A DNA stretch of 49,687 bases from positions 17,501 through 67,187 of the forward strand of contig CAUYUJ010004749.1 of NCBI GenBank assembly GCA_963575745.1, read 5' to 3'. Positions 30,103-38,152 of this stretch are shown here, piece after piece. The stretch's first letter is position 1; every line of letters starts with the position of its first letter. Both the position numbers and the translations under genes were made by a program. The notes beneath the pieces were generated by a model. The model was not told the origin of the DNA. It saw nothing but the letters and a program-made list of their open reading frames with translations, and did no database searches. Source of the stretch: Prorocentrum cordatum (lineage: Eukaryota; Sar; Dinophyceae; Prorocentrales; Prorocentraceae).

Positions 30103-31843
30103 GGGAGATGAGCGCCAGCTCACTTCAGGCACGCAGCTCATCGACTTTCATGTGCCGCACGGAGAACGAATCGATGTAACCCTCACTCGGTTCGAGATGG
30201 CCCGTCTTGAGGCACAGTCGGTGGGACTTGACCTTCCCAACTTCCAACTGCTCACTACTATCCTATTCCGCGCCCTAGGCGTCGGCAACCAGAGAGCCAT
30301 GCAACTCTTGCAGCCACTCAACCACCAAATGCCCCGAACACAACAACAGTATGATGAGTTGTGCGAGAGGATGCGCTCGATAGGCCATTTGTCAAAACGG
30401 TCTCCTGGCAACATAGGGTCAGTGTTTGGAAGGGGAAGGGGAACTGGTAGTGGAAATTTCTATACTACCTTAACCACCGAAGCTCAGCCTGGCAACGGGC
30501 CCTCAAGCACATGGGCCGACGATCCTGGAGAGCCTACTGCCCTACTAACAGGGGATCGATCACAACCAAGCTGGGCAACCAGCCCCCCTCCTAGAGAACC
30601 TCAACCACACCGTTCCTTATGGGGTGAAGCGAATCCCCTAAACGACGGTGCATCCACCTACCTGGGAAATGACGATTTCGACTCCGGCACCGACACCGAC
30701 GCCATATCATCAGATGGTATTGAACCTTTAGACTGGTCAGATGTCATGCAAATGGAAGGTGACAACCAGCGTGCCGAACACCTGTTCTGGTTATTACAAC
30801 AGGCAAAGCGGAGGTGGATGAGGTTCACACGAAAACCAGTGCGTCGTGCAAGGAGGAGGATTCGGAGGAGCTTCAAAGGAAAAGGTAAAGGCACACGGGG
30901 TCGCCGTAGGTTGAATGGACGAGGCATCACGGCTTTCCTCCAGAGGCTCTCAGATGATCAGTATGATGAGATATTTTTCGGGGGGAAAGGCCGTGGTAGA
31001 GGCCGTAGAGATACCTCAGGCAAAGGTAAAGGTAGGCGGGGAAACCCGCGAGGTAGAGACGGCCAGATCCTAAAGTGCCATGAGTGTGATAGTACCGATC
31101 ATCCTGTAAAAGATTGTCCAGCGAAGGGAAATGGAAAGGGCAGATCGACCGAAGTCCATTTCGGCTCAAGTGAACCAGTTATTGAATATCTGAGCCTCCA
31201 AGATTTTGAGGCCATGGAACAGATATTTCTCACGTGGGCCAGCAGCATGGACAACTTGGATGAGCTCGAGGCGTACGGCCACGGACTGTACGCGTACTAC
31301 CTCGAGTACCTCCGCAGATCTGTTCTCGGAAATATCGAGCTTACGCCTGTGGAGAATGGTACGCTGGGAAACCAGCCCTTATCTTTCTTCGACTGGATGT
31401 TCGGTAACCCAGGCAACATCATGGCCTACGAGAGCAGTGACGAGGACGTCACCGTAGAGGCCTCGCCTTCGGAGGTTGACCACAACCTTCGACATCCACC
31501 CGACCTTATGCCTGGAAACAGGCCCACTCCAGTATATCCTACAACTTATGCCGACCTGATGGAAATAGAATCTCAAGCATTCATTACGGGCGTGCCAGGG
31601 GACCCATATGTACCACCTGGCTCGCTTGCCCCAGGCGAGTACGGACCGCACACGATACTGCAGACCCTCATGCAGATGCACGCTGTATTGGTCGTGGTAT
31701 ATCCCGAGAGTCAAGAGAGTGTCGAGAGTGGCCACATGATGCTACAAGACACCGAAGCCTGTGACGACTCGGAGTTAATGCTGGCGGCCCTCACTCTTAT
31801 TGATAGCGTGCACCCTGAGGACGTGCAGCGACATGTGTGGTAG
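30098..31843 (+). CDS. gag: Gag with CCHC zinc knuckle (LTR element ORF1)
   Basis: A 581-codon frame from ATG 30098 to TAG 31841-31843. Residues 1-110 are helical and capsid-like (TLTRFEMARLEAQSVGLDL, then RALGVGNQRAMQLLQPL). The middle is basic, rich in Arg, Gly and Lys (GKGKGTRGRRRLNGRG). A classical knuckle CHECDSTDHPVKDC occupies residues 327-340 (C-x2-C-x4-H-x4-C). The C-terminal 230 residues are acidic and Pro-rich. The capsid part looks N-terminally short for a copia Gag, so the start may be truncated. The same frame continues after the TAG into the Tpt1-containing ORF. The DNA carries five of the GNRA hairpins. Confidence 0.85.
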   Translation: MLGDERQLTSGTQLIDFHVPHGERIDVTLTRFEMARLEAQSVGLDLPNFQLLTTILFRALGVGNQRAMQLLQPLNHQMPRTQQQYDELCERMRSIGHLSKRSPGNIGSVFGRGRGTGSGNFYTTLTTEAQPGNGPSSTWADDPGEPTALLTGDRSQPSWATSPPPREPQPHRSLWGEANPLNDGASTYLGNDDFDSGTDTDAISSDGIEPLDWSDVMQMEGDNQRAEHLFWLLQQAKRRWMRFTRKPVRRARRRIRRSFKGKGKGTRGRRRLNGRGITAFLQRLSDDQYDEIFFGGKGRGRGRRDTSGKGKGRRGNPRGRDGQILKCHECDSTDHPVKDCPAKGNGKGRSTEVHFGSSEPVIEYLSLQDFEAMEQIFLTWASSMDNLDELEAYGHGLYAYYLEYLRRSVLGNIELTPVENGTLGNQPLSFFDWMFGNPGNIMAYESSDEDVTVEASPSEVDHNLRHPPDLMPGNRPTPVYPTTYADLMEIESQAFITGVPGDPYVPPGSLAPGEYGPHTILQTLMQMHAVLVVVYPESQESVESGHMMLQDTEACDDSELMLAALTLIDSVHPEDVQRHVW

Positions 31844-34800
31844 TCCAGAGGGAGATGGCGCCAAGCCCTTGAAATGGCCATCTCCATGCGCGGTCAGGCT
31901 CTCCCTCCGCCGGGATGGGGTCTCCAGGCGGCGGGGCTACAGCCTAACCACGCGGCCATGCGAAATATTATCGGGCAGCCTACGCTCGGTAACGAGCCTG
32001 AGCCGACTACCGTGCAGCCGACTCCGGGACAGCCAGGCGATGTTCAGACGCTTGTACAGCAGGGAAACCTGCCCGTCCCGGATGAACCGATGACCGTCGT
32101 CATCGGCAACCCTATGTCAGAAGATGAAGAAGGTGATGGATGTGGGACGTGCGGGGACGAGGCCACCATCCTCATGATGGAAGCCAATGGTGAAGACGAG
32201 GAGGTGGATTTCAGCCCCGACCGCCCAGACACACCACCACCTGCACAAGAACCAATAGTGCCAGACTCCATTCAGCAGGGAGACCTGCCTGTCCAAGATG
32301 TGTCGCCTGCGGCCCCGCAGGACCCCCCGCCGGCTCCTGTTCAGGCTGCGTCGGCGGCTTCATCCGATGAGCACGCCAGGAGGTCTCGCTCTCATCCACG
32401 CCTTAGGGAAGAACCTCACCCGCAAGCACGGCTTCCCCGCGAATGGAGGCAGGCAGGCCCAACAGAGCACGCCGCTCGGCGGGGGGGTCAACTGCTCGCC
32501 TACAATGACCCTAGGCGTCAAACGGGTGATCACTCTGCCTTTGGTAAAGGCAACCCAGCTTACAGGGATGCCCACGGCAGGTCCATACGGGGTGGCTACC
32601 AGCTCGCGACGAATATTCGTCGTCCTGAGATAGAGGCAGTACGGGCGCAGCTGCGGAATGTCATTGCAGCACGCAAATTATACAGACCCAACGCAGTCTG
32701 TGGGCCGTGCTCAGAGCCACTCCAGGAGCATAGGCCTGGGTGTCTTGTGGGGCTCAACGAGGGCTTGAGCCCGAATAGAGGCCGCACTCCTGCTAATGAG
32801 GGTCATCCACCGTTGGTTCCAATGACTCCAGCAGAGATCGACGAGATCAGCCGTCGTCTCGGAACCACGGCTCATATGAGACCTATGGCCGAGGAGGTCC
32901 AGCCTCCGAGGGGACTTGTGCCTATGACTCAGGAAGAGAAAGATGCGCTCAATCGCCTTCCTGGAATGCGGGGGCACCCGCCTGGCGTCTCCAGTCAGGC
33001 CCAACAGCCAGAGATGATGGATGACGATGAACAGAAGGCACAGCGAGCCGCAGCAGATGCGGAGCGCAAACGAATAGCAGACGAACGCACCCGCGAGGCA
33101 ACTCGCCAAATGCTGCTCGAGTCCCAGAAGATCTATATGAAGGGGGCAAGGAAGCCCCCACTCCAACCGAAGGCCAAGAGCGAAACACCTGCACCCAGGA
33201 CGCCTTCGGGGGAGAAACAGAAAACGTCGGCCCGCTCAGAGGAGCTCGGGTTAGATGTGCAGATGGAGATTCCTCGCTCTGAAACGCCGAGGTCACCGAC
33301 TAGGGCAACTCCGGCACAGAGACCCGACCCTAGGCAACAACCTCAGGACTCCGTGGAGATTCGTAGACGACCGCCTTGCCGTCGCGGCTCTATCGCCGGC
33401 AAGGCCAAGGCTTTCGAGCGTACAGGGTTTACCCCTACGCCGGCCTCGCCTGCGGCGGCACGCTCCAAGAGGTCAGAGGAAGGTGCTCTATCTAGGGGTA
33501 CCTGGGTGCCTAAGATCAAGGGCAGCGCCAGCCGAGAAACACTGCGGGGGAACCCGCCAGGCGCTGCAGCTGCAGCACCCTCCTCCTCAGGAGCCACAGC
33601 CTCTTCGGTGACACAGGCTCCTTTGCGGGGAAACCCGCCCGAGGATAAGCTGCACCACCCAGGGGGCACTTCCTTTACTAGCGGGAGTCAGGCTTTGATC
33701 AATGATCGACGTGCCCTGCGGAATCTTCCACCGATACGCTCGGTGGATGAAGCATTCATGGAGGGCTGCAGGCAGAAAGGTATTGTCCCGAGACATTACC
33801 ATACACTCAAGAAGCTGAGTAAATGCCTCAACAGGATCTGCAGACACGCACCTGACAAACCACGCAATGCTGTGTGGAGCCTAGAGACATTCGATGATCA
33901 TGATGGATGGGTTAATCTCGACGAGCTCGTACGCGAGTTTCCGTGGAACAACGGACGTACGAGACAGGACGGGTATAACCCTAGGATGGATGAGGCCAAG
34001 ATCATCGCCGAGACCTTCTACGGCAGAACGGTCGACCAGCTGGCTGCCATTATGATGGCGATCGTTCCCGTCCGCGAGCCGGACGGCGAGGAGAAGCCGC
34101 GTCTCCAGTTTAAGGTCTTGGTACGGGATTCTGGCAAACCCGACATATTCATCCGCGCCTCGCCAGGGCACTCGTGGACGCTCAAGGCCCCTTGGTCGTT
34201 GTACAAGTACATTGTACTACACGACAACCCTGCCGGGAGACCGGCCCCATACCCCGAGGTTGCCATGCGTGGCACACGATGGGCAGCCTTCGAGGGCATC
34301 ACGTGGTATGGCCTCTCTTGTCGTCAAGAACACAACACCAAGAAGAGAGGGACAGGCCGATCACACATCCACTTTGTTCCGACGCTTCGTCGTCGCGGCG
34401 TGCAGAGTGGATGGGGCCCCGATTCCGAGATCGTTATCTTTGTGGACTGGCATCAGGCCCCGAAGGACGGGATCAAATTTTGCTCGTCCGACAATGGGGT
34501 TCTCCCATCTGAAGGAAAAGACGGCATCATTGAGCCGTATTATATTTCACACGTGGAAGAACTCTCCACGGGTAAACAATGGCGTAACCCAGAATATTTG
34601 GGCAATCGCCTTGCACGCATTTCCACCTCCATAATGACGGCCCCGAACAGGTGGACCAATGTGGGCAGTGCTAGTGTCAAGCACAAATGGTCTCTTAACC
34701 GAGAGGTTAATGATCCTCATTTGGTTCATGGTCACAGAGAAGTTGGGGACCACTACAGCCCAACAGTGCTGGGAAACCAGCCCGAAATCCACCAGATCCT

Positions 34801-35128
34801 TATGATCAGCGAGAGTGAGACAGGAAGCGCGGCTCCAAGCCGTGCTCCAAGCCAAGGGCCTAGTGCCATATCTTGGCAGGTCCTTAGCACCTCTGATCTG
34901 GATCAGATCGCGGCCGCTCTAAATCCTGAGCAGGTGGAACAGTTGGCGGACAGACTGTACCAGCAAGACCCTTGGGCCGCTGGCCAGGGAGCCATGTCCG
35001 CCATGGTGACGCGTAACCGTCAGGCCATGCAGGGAAACCTGCCCGTTAATGGATTCAGAAATGATGCCCGAACCGCAGGGAGACCCGCAGACGTTCGGCC
35101 GCATTTTCGGAGAGCCTGCTCGATTTGA
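31844..35128 (+). CDS. Polyprotein segment with Tpt1/KptA RNA 2'-phosphotransferase domain
   Basis: In frame with Gag across one TAG; first ATG 31874, 1084 codons from there. Residues 1-620 are low-complexity (Pro, Glu, Arg, Gln). Residues about 640-895 match Tpt1/KptA: KKLSKCLNRICRHAP (Arg-His pair), DGWVNLDELV, DIFIRASPGHSW (family IRAxQGHS), RGTRWAAFEGITWYGL, RSHIHF, and DGIKFCSSDNGVLPSEG, in family order. Family enzymes transfer an internal RNA 2'-phosphate to NAD+, as in the last step of tRNA splicing. The Arg-His pair and the Arg of IRA, reported as catalytic in the family, are present; Pro replaces Gln before GHS. The frame ends at 35128; coding passes +1 to the RING-containing frame near 35045. 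Confidence 0.85.
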   Translation, partial: SRGRWRQALEMAISMRGQALPPPGWGLQAAGLQPNHAAMRNIIGQPTLGNEPEPTTVQPTPGQPGDVQTLVQQGNLPVPDEPMTVVIGNPMSEDEEGDGCGTCGDEATILMMEANGEDEEVDFSPDRPDTPPPAQEPIVPDSIQQGDLPVQDVSPAAPQDPPPAPVQAASAASSDEHARRSRSHPRLREEPHPQARLPREWRQAGPTEHAARRGGQLLAYNDPRRQTGDHSAFGKGNPAYRDAHGRSIRGGYQLATNIRRPEIEAVRAQLRNVIAARKLYRPNAVCGPCSEPLQEHRPGCLVGLNEGLSPNRGRTPANEGHPPLVPMTPAEIDEISRRLGTTAHMRPMAEEVQPPRGLVPMTQEEKDALNRLPGMRGHPPGVSSQAQQPEMMDDDEQKAQRAAADAERKRIADERTREATRQMLLESQKIYMKGARKPPLQPKAKSETPAPRTPSGEKQKTSARSEELGLDVQMEIPRSETPRSPTRATPAQRPDPRQQPQDSVEIRRRPPCRRGSIAGKAKAFERTGFTPTPASPAAARSKRSEEGALSRGTWVPKIKGSASRETLRGNPPGAAAAAPSSSGATASSVTQAPLRGNPPEDKLHHPGGTSFTSGSQALINDRRALRNLPPIRSVDEAFMEGCRQKGIVPRHYHTLKKLSKCLNRICRHAPDKPRNAVWSLETFDDHDGWVNLDELVREFPWNNGRTRQDGYNPRMDEAKIIAETFYGRTVDQLAAIMMAIVPVREPDGEEKPRLQFKVLVRDSGKPDIFIRASPGHSWTLKAPWSLYKYIVLHDNPAGRPAPYPEVAMRGTRWAAFEGITWYGLSCRQEHNTKKRGTGRSHIHFVPTLRRRGVQSGWGPDSEIVIFVDWHQAPKDGIKFCSSDNGVLPSEGKDGIIEPYYISHVEELSTGKQWRNPEYLGNRLARISTSIMTAPNRWTNVGSASVKHKWSLNREVNDPHLVHGHREVGDHYSPTVLGNQPEIHQILMISESETGSAAPSRAPSQGPSAISWQVLSTSDLDQIAAALNPEQVEQLADRLYQQDPWAAGQGAMSAMVTRNRQAMQGNLPVNGFRNDARTAGRPADVRPHFRRACSI

Positions 35129-36659
35129 GCAGATGCCAGGGAGCCCCTCGCATAGCATGCACACACCGAGGGGCATGACCCCAGTGGCGACGCCACCAGC
35201 GCAGTCTCCGTTTGGGACTCCTGGTCGATCTGCCATGAATGGCGCTCTCATGGAGCGGATCGCTGCGGCCAGAGCTGAGCATGGCACAGCTCTTTTGAAC
35301 ATGATGCCACCTGGCACGTCAACGAGTTTGCAGGGAAACCTGCCCGGCACTCCAATACACCACCGACCTTTTGCTGGCCAAACTACTGTTGCTGGAGTGC
35401 CTGATGACTACCGCGCAAGGGTGGCAGCTGCGGTGCAACAGGTGCAGAGTCACAACCTGCCCCACCCGAGTGGTCAGAGGTGGAGGCCAGCCTGGTCCTG
35501 GGAGCCAGAGGGTCCGAACCCACGTGATCCTGCTCGGCAACGAGCCTTCATCCTTGCCTTCAATGCTCATCCGAGCATGGCTCAGGGCCAGAGGCCAGCG
35601 CCAGCACCAATGGATCCGCCACTGTACCCAGATGGGTCTAGAGTCCCGAACAGATTTGTTCGCGAAATGGCGGATCAGTTTCATAGCCTCACGAATGTGC
35701 GCTGCAGTGATCAGTCCATGTGCCCGCACATGGCTTTCATGCCTGCACCGACAACGCCAGAGGTGGCCGTCCAGCCTACTGCCCATTCAATACCATCAGG
35801 CAGTAGGGGAGTACCAGACTACATCAGACAGACGTACCACACTCAACAGGCGTGCTTCAGGCGCAGGCAGGCAGTACAGAGCGCACGTGACCAAGCACGT
35901 GCATCCGCACTTGAGGTCGCGAGGAACAGAGGCTCACCCATGCGAGGAAACTCGCCAGCCGTGTCGCCCGCAGCCTCCACAACGGCAGCTCCTCCAGCAG
36001 TGGTTGCCGTAGCACCGGAGGCATTGGCTCCCGCAGGAGATCCTCCAGCTGCTTTCATGGACTCCGAAACAGTCCTGGAGCGGCAGCGGCGGGTGTACCC
36101 TGGGGCGGCAGATGTGGAAATCTATGCTGGGATGGAAGACACTTGCGCCGTATGCCTCGAGGAGTTTCAGCCGAGGGAAAGCATCTACCGCTTGAGGTGC
36201 AACCACTTGTTCCACGAGGAGTGCTGGAACTCGAACGTGGTGGGCCATGTTGCGAATCAGCGAGAAGGAGACCCTCAGCAACCAGTATGTGCCATCTGCC
36301 GAGCGCCGGGCATCATAGCGTCATCGTTTCCATGGACCGGCTCCTACACCCAGGCTCCCGAACAGGCAGCGAGGGAGCTGCGGGAGTTAAGGAGCATGGT
36401 GGAGGAGATGACAGCCAATTTGCTGGACAGGCAGACAGCGCAGCCCCAGCAGCGGGGAAACCCGCCGGAGGAGGTGAGGTCACCGATGGAGACGGGATAC
36501 TTCGACCAACTTATCCCGATGACGGCGCCTCAGCAGGGAAACCTGCCTAACACCACCTGTGCCGATCCTTCCGACTCATTACGAGCCTGGAGTCGGGCAG
36601 GTGGCTCCTCCGATGTCTCCCCAGAGTGGGGGCGGGGCCGAGCTGCCACTGGACCTTGA
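35049..36659 (+). CDS. Polyprotein segment with RING-H2 finger
   Basis: A 536-codon frame. ATG 35049 is available, but the preceding frame overlaps and the junction is +1, so it is probably a continuation. Residues 1-340 are Pro/Ala/Gln-rich and helical in parts. Residues 366-417 form a RING-H2 finger: CAVCLEEF, RLRCNHLFHEECW and CAIC, with Cys and His ligands in C3H2C3 spacing. Such fingers usually recruit E2 ubiquitin-conjugating enzymes. After it come a coil-like segment (ELRELRSMVEEMTANLLDRQ) and a Pro-rich end. Coding passes +1 to the next frame at about 36550, and the last 35 residues are probably shadow. Confidence 0.85.
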   Translation: MDSEMMPEPQGDPQTFGRIFGEPARFEQMPGSPSHSMHTPRGMTPVATPPAQSPFGTPGRSAMNGALMERIAAARAEHGTALLNMMPPGTSTSLQGNLPGTPIHHRPFAGQTTVAGVPDDYRARVAAAVQQVQSHNLPHPSGQRWRPAWSWEPEGPNPRDPARQRAFILAFNAHPSMAQGQRPAPAPMDPPLYPDGSRVPNRFVREMADQFHSLTNVRCSDQSMCPHMAFMPAPTTPEVAVQPTAHSIPSGSRGVPDYIRQTYHTQQACFRRRQAVQSARDQARASALEVARNRGSPMRGNSPAVSPAASTTAAPPAVVAVAPEALAPAGDPPAAFMDSETVLERQRRVYPGAADVEIYAGMEDTCAVCLEEFQPRESIYRLRCNHLFHEECWNSNVVGHVANQREGDPQQPVCAICRAPGIIASSFPWTGSYTQAPEQAARELRELRSMVEEMTANLLDRQTAQPQQRGNPPEEVRSPMETGYFDQLIPMTAPQQGNLPNTTCADPSDSLRAWSRAGGSSDVSPEWGRGRAATGP

Positions 36660-36984
36660 ACAGCTGCGAGAACTGCGTGTTCGCCATTTCCAGACCCATA
36701 TGGACAATGCGCACACTACGTTCATGTTGGACGCCAATAATCCTGAGACTGAGAACTCGTCGTTGGATCTCTCAGACTCATCAGTGGCGTCAGCGGCAAC
36801 AGCAGTCAGGGCCGTCGGGCTCTCAGCCACGAACAATGAGTTCGACGAGTGGTTGCGATGCAGGGATCACCTTTTGAAGGAGGGATTGCAGGACATCGCC
36901 CTTCATTCGTATTTGACGCTGACGCGACGCACTACCCGCGAACAGTACACGAGCATACGTGATGAGTATGCCAACTGGCGGTAG
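36559..36984 (+). CDS. Polyprotein segment, helical, unknown function
   Basis: True coding probably begins at about 36547 (TPPVPILPTHYEPGVG). It is followed by a charged helix (PLDLEQLRELRVRHFQTHMD), an acidic segment (NNPETENSSLDLSDSS) and a second helical part (FDEWLRCRDHLLKEGLQDIA). It ends at TAG 36982-36984 after ANWR, but the frame stays open and coding-like beyond (EQGAQAQDVSYFQYIDLARM). No family is recognised; the position between RING and protease suggests a spacer. Confidence 0.55.
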   Translation: MPILPTHYEPGVGQVAPPMSPQSGGGAELPLDLEQLRELRVRHFQTHMDNAHTTFMLDANNPETENSSLDLSDSSVASAATAVRAVGLSATNNEFDEWLRCRDHLLKEGLQDIALHSYLTLTRRTTREQYTSIRDEYANWR

Positions 36985-37284
36985 GAACAGGGCGCTCAAG
37001 CCCAGGACGTGTCGTACTTCCAGTACATCGACCTGGCACGTATGGCCGCAGGAAGGCCAGGTGCCAGCACGATGCGGGGAAACCCGCCAAGGAATACGAC
37101 CGAACTGCGGGGAACCCCGCCAGACAGCACAGCCGCCACTTCAGAGACAGTACACATCAAGCAGCCTAGTAAGACCTTTCTTGAGGATGGTGGAAATTTA
37201 ATCCTTATCTACGTAGGCCCGAAGATTAAGATAATGGGAGAAAATACAAGCCGCAAGTTCGTCCAGGCTGCTGAGATCTGCTGA
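36985..37284 (+). pseudogene. Retropepsin N-terminal half, active-site Asp apparently lost
   Basis: In frame with the previous segment across a TAG. It contains SETVHIKQPSKTFLEDGGNL, then ILIYVGPKIKIMGENTSRKF and VQAAE. In related dinoflagellate copia proteins this block, as I recall it, reads LIDVG..INI.G, where the Asp is the catalytic residue of D-T/V-G. Here Tyr (TAC) stands in its place, which would inactivate the protease. A TGA at 37282 ends the frame; coding resumes +1 at about 37265 with EAQNRPGTFEPRSRLNINGV. Confidence 0.55.
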
Positions 37285-38113
37285 GGCACAGAATCGCCCT
37301 GGTACGTTTGAACCTCGTTCTCGTTTGAACATCAACGGGGTAGGCGAGGGGTCGGCCCCAGCTGATACCGTGGGCACCTTCAGCATTGCCTGCGAGTACC
37401 AGGGTTCGACCCAGCTCGACTCGTACAAGACGAATATTGTGTCAGGCTGTTGCAAGGACCTGCCAGCTATCCTGGGCCTCGACACTACGCAGCACAAGCG
37501 CACTATTATTGTGCTCGAGCGAGGCCAGGAGAAGCTGATATTCCTTGGGAAGGGACAGGTCAAGATGGAACTCCCCGAGGGCTCCAAGATCATGCCGACA
37601 ACGAAATTGCCATCAGGGCATCTGTCAATCAGGTGTGATCGATTCGGAGCTGCGGGGCAACCCGCCTCGAGTACAAGTACCACATCGTTCCAGACGTTGC
37701 TGACAGGCGAGCCGACCCCTGCGCAAGAGCGCCAACAATTGCAGGGAAACCTGCCTCAGGGGTTGCTAAAGACACTCGCCAAAGCGACGATGAGAGGCGA
37801 CAGCATCGACGATCTGGAAACGTTTGATTGCTTCGTAGCCAGGACACTGGCCCAGCATGGCGGACTCGTACCCATGGATGCCGCACGGTCCCGCCGGAAG
37901 ATAGTGATGGGATATTCGAACCATGAGCTGCAGGCGGTCAACGTCGCAAGGTCGAAAGGCTTATTGAAGCAGCTGATGGATAATCCATCCATGCTGGCCA
38001 CGTTTGCAGAGCAATCCGCCTATGAGGCTAGAGCGCGCTGCAGCGCTGAGCTCCAGCATCTGAGGGAAGCCCAGATGCTGGCAGACGTTGCAGGCGCATC
38101 TTCTTTATCTTGA
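37264..38113 (+). CDS. Retropepsin C-terminal half and linker
   Basis: From about 37264 the frame reads RSRLNINGVGEGSAPADTVG, DLPAILGLDTTQHKRTIIVL, ERGQEKLIFLGKGQVKMEL and LPSGHLSIRCDRFG. This is the second half of the copia-type protease domain. The linker that follows is helical, with a possible amphipathic segment (GLLKQLMDNPSMLATFAEQS). It ends in TGA 38111-38113, but the following polyprotein is in the same frame. Two GNRA hairpins lie in it. Confidence 0.65.
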
Positions 38114-38152
38114 AGATGGCAGGGCGACGCTGCCCCCTCGTCGTCTTGCCTA

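Noticed and set aside
32290-32310. Hairpin CTGCG-GCCC-CGCAG and GGGGGC...GCCCCC at 33142 as members of the microhairpin family
   Set aside because: Loops and stem layout do not fit GCNNG-GNRA-CNNGC.
30098-38113. Idea that xGNxP is a conserved peptide motif
   Set aside because: The underlying 14-mer also occurs in other codon phases (ARQRA at 35532, TGEETR at 42944) and in the 3' UTR, so the peptide is a by-product.
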